Source of the DNA: Paracoccaceae bacterium
Lineage (GTDB): Bacteria > Pseudomonadota > Alphaproteobacteria > Rhodobacterales > Rhodobacteraceae
DNA: 8,974 nucleotides
NCBI GenBank assembly: GCA_007134405.1
Contig: SLKW01000384.1
Location: forward strand, 1 to 8,974
Direction of reading: 5' to 3'
Part shown: piece by piece, positions 7,762-8,974 of the stretch
Layout: each line of letters opens with the position of its first letter
Position numbering within the stretch: the first letter of the stretch is position 1
Notes under the pieces: generated by a model
What the model was told of the DNA's origin: nothing
The model's input: only the letters and a program-made list of their open reading frames with translations
The model's database searches: none
Translations under genes and position numbers: made by a program

Positions 7762-7776
7762 GGGAATATCTCCCCC

Positions 7777-8974
7777 TCACGGCAGCAATGCGCGCAGGTT
7801 TTCCAGCGTATCGGCCTCCTCGGCGGGCTTGTCCCAGCGGATCCTGCTGATCCGCGGAAACCGCATCGCCAGCCCCGCCTTGTGCCGCGTGGACCGGTTG
7901 AGCCCCTCGAACGCCACCTCCAGAACCAGCGAGGGTTCGACCTGCCGGACGGGCCCGAAACGGTCGGTCGTACTGGCCCGGACGAACCGGTCAAGCTCGC
8001 GCAACTCCTTGTCAGTAAAGCCGAAATAGGCCTTGCCTACCGGCACCAGCGCGTCGCCGTCCCAGACCCCGAAGGTGAAGTCCGAATGATACCCCGACCG
8101 TTTTCCATGCCCCCGCTGCGCGTAAAGCAGCACCGCATCGACGATCATCGGCGCGCGCTTCCACTTGAACCACGGCCCCCTGGGACGGCCCGCGCGATAG
8201 GCGCTGTCGCGCCGCTTCAGCATCACCCCCTCGATCACCGGATCGGGCGGCGCGCTGCGCAAGATGTCCAGCTCCGCCCATTCCGAAAACGCCACCTCCG
8301 GCGACAAATCGATCCGCCCCTGCCCAATCCGCTCCACCGCCCCCTCCAACCGCGCCCGCCGCTCGTCCAGCGCCAACGCACGCAGATCCTCTCCACGCCA
8401 GAACAGCAAATCATAGGCACGAAGAACCGCCGGATGGCTTTCCAGCAAGGCGCGGCCGACGGTCTTGCGGTTCAAGCGTTTCTGCAATTCGCCGAAGGGC
8501 GCGATCGCTGCCTCCTGGCGCACCAGCAACTCGCCGTCGATCACGCCCTCGAAGTCGAGCGCCGCGAGCAGGTCGGGAAAGGCGCCCGAGATATCCTCGC
8601 CCCGGCGGGAATAGAGCCGGCGCGCGCCGCCCTCGGACACGGCCTGGACGCGCACACCGTCCCATTTCCATTCGGCGATGAAGGCCTCGGGGTCGAGCGG
8701 GGCGAGGGTCTCGGAATCGGCGGGCGTGGCCAGCATCACCGGGCGGAAGGGCGCCGCCACGCGCGAAACCGGCTTCGGCCCACCGGAAAGCCAGTCGAAC
8801 AGGTCGCGGTAGGGCGGCGAGAGGCCATGCCAGATCTCGCCAATCTCGTCAGCCTCGACGCCGCCATGCGCGGCAAGCGCGGTCTGCGCAAGCCGCGCCG
8901 AGACGCCGACGCGCAGCGCGCCGGTGCCAAGCTTGAGAAGCGCGTAGCGCTCCGACGGACCCAGCCGGTCGAGC
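7777..8974 (-). CDS. ATP-dependent DNA ligase (PP_1105-like, DNA-repair associated), 5' end outside the window
   Basis: This enzyme seals DNA nicks through a lysine-AMP intermediate. The frame is open without stops to the right edge; 398 residues are visible of roughly 520-540, so the N-terminus is missing. Codon 72 (GTG at 8760) is internal: upstream residues such as LKLGTGALRVGVSARL and EIGEIWHGLSPPYRDLFDWL belong to the N-terminal DNA-binding domain of this family. Nucleotidyltransferase motif I is EWKWDGVR, with catalytic K103 (codon 8667-8665). Motif III includes DGEL (146-149), motif IV EGVMLK (248-253) and motif V FKWKR (269-273). The oligonucleotide-binding domain ends in a MRFPRI motif VI. 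Relatives usually sit with a ligase-associated exonuclease, a DEXH helicase and a phosphoesterase. Downstream here there is only the repeat region and a convergent gene, so any partners must be upstream, beyond the edge. Confidence 0.93.
   Translation of the reverse strand, partial: LDRLGPSERYALLKLGTGALRVGVSARLAQTALAAHGGVEADEIGEIWHGLSPPYRDLFDWLSGGPKPVSRVAAPFRPVMLATPADSETLAPLDPEAFIAEWKWDGVRVQAVSEGGARRLYSRRGEDISGAFPDLLAALDFEGVIDGELLVRQEAAIAPFGELQKRLNRKTVGRALLESHPAVLRAYDLLFWRGEDLRALALDERRARLEGAVERIGQGRIDLSPEVAFSEWAELDILRSAPPDPVIEGVMLKRRDSAYRAGRPRGPWFKWKRAPMIVDAVLLYAQRGHGKRSGYHSDFTFGVWDGDALVPVGKAYFGFTDKELRELDRFVRASTTDRFGPVRQVEPSLVLEVAFEGLNRSTRHKAGLAMRFPRISRIRWDKPAEEADTLENLRALLP

Larger units (their letters stand above)
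7396..7776. other. Noncoding region between convergent genes
   Basis: No supported gene lies in these 381 bases. The left part (about 7396-7620) is very rich in C and poor in G on the + strand, as in Rho-loading sites, and could end the amidotransferase transcript. The rest holds the 11-bp tandem array and a hairpin, described separately. Open frames here are short, repetitive and without recognisable domains. Confidence 0.6.

Noticed and set aside
6528..7850. A 440-aa plus-strand frame running over the amidotransferase gene and the repeat array
   Set aside because: It is Arg/Pro-rich in the wrong frame for the Cys-His-Glu triad. Its repetitive tail is just the translation of the 11-bp array.

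Overview
The window is GC-rich DNA (roughly two thirds G+C) with dense, tightly packed genes. It looks like an alphaproteobacterium, most likely of the Rhodobacteraceae. That placement is inferred from composition, codon use and the style of the FadH, amidoligase and PP_1105-type ligase proteins, not from a marker gene.

Layout, left to right. (1) The 3' part of a dipeptide/oligopeptide ABC transporter ATPase (DppF/OppF type, +), cut by the left edge. (2) A complete fadH (+, 672 aa), the FMN/FAD/4Fe-4S 2,4-dienoyl-CoA reductase of unsaturated fatty acid beta-oxidation. Its Shine-Dalgarno can pair with an upstream complement. (3) A LysR-type regulator (+) with a strong palindrome just before its start codon, probably its own operator. 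(4) A six-helix K+ channel with a TTTGYGD filter and a C-terminal zinc ribbon (+). Its stop codon overlaps, in the palindrome CTAG, the stop of (5) a membrane-anchored gamma-glutamylcyclotransferase-like protein (-). (6) Divergent from that, a 94-aa all-helical coiled-coil protein of the sll1863 stress-response type (+), followed by a very GC-rich hairpin. (7-8) An overlapping pair (+): an amidoligase (glutamine-synthetase-like COOH-NH2 ligase) and a class I glutamine amidotransferase/gamma-glutamyl hydrolase of the PuuD type with an intact Cys-His-Glu triad. (9) A noncoding stretch of about 380 bp between convergent genes. It holds a C-rich, G-poor tract, nine tandem 11-bp units (GTC[C/A]TACG plus three variable bases) and a hairpin. 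(10) The C-terminal three quarters of an ATP-dependent DNA ligase of the PP_1105 family (-), running off the right edge.

The most interesting group is 4806-7395. A gamma-glutamylcyclotransferase-like enzyme, an amidoligase and a gamma-glutamyl-cleaving amidotransferase lie within 2.6 kb, with a stress-type coiled-coil protein between them. Together they could make, trim and break down a gamma-glutamyl or other amide-linked compound or peptide tag. The families are read from sequence motifs; the shared pathway is inference. The second point of interest is the helically phased 11-bp repeat array between the convergent 3' ends.
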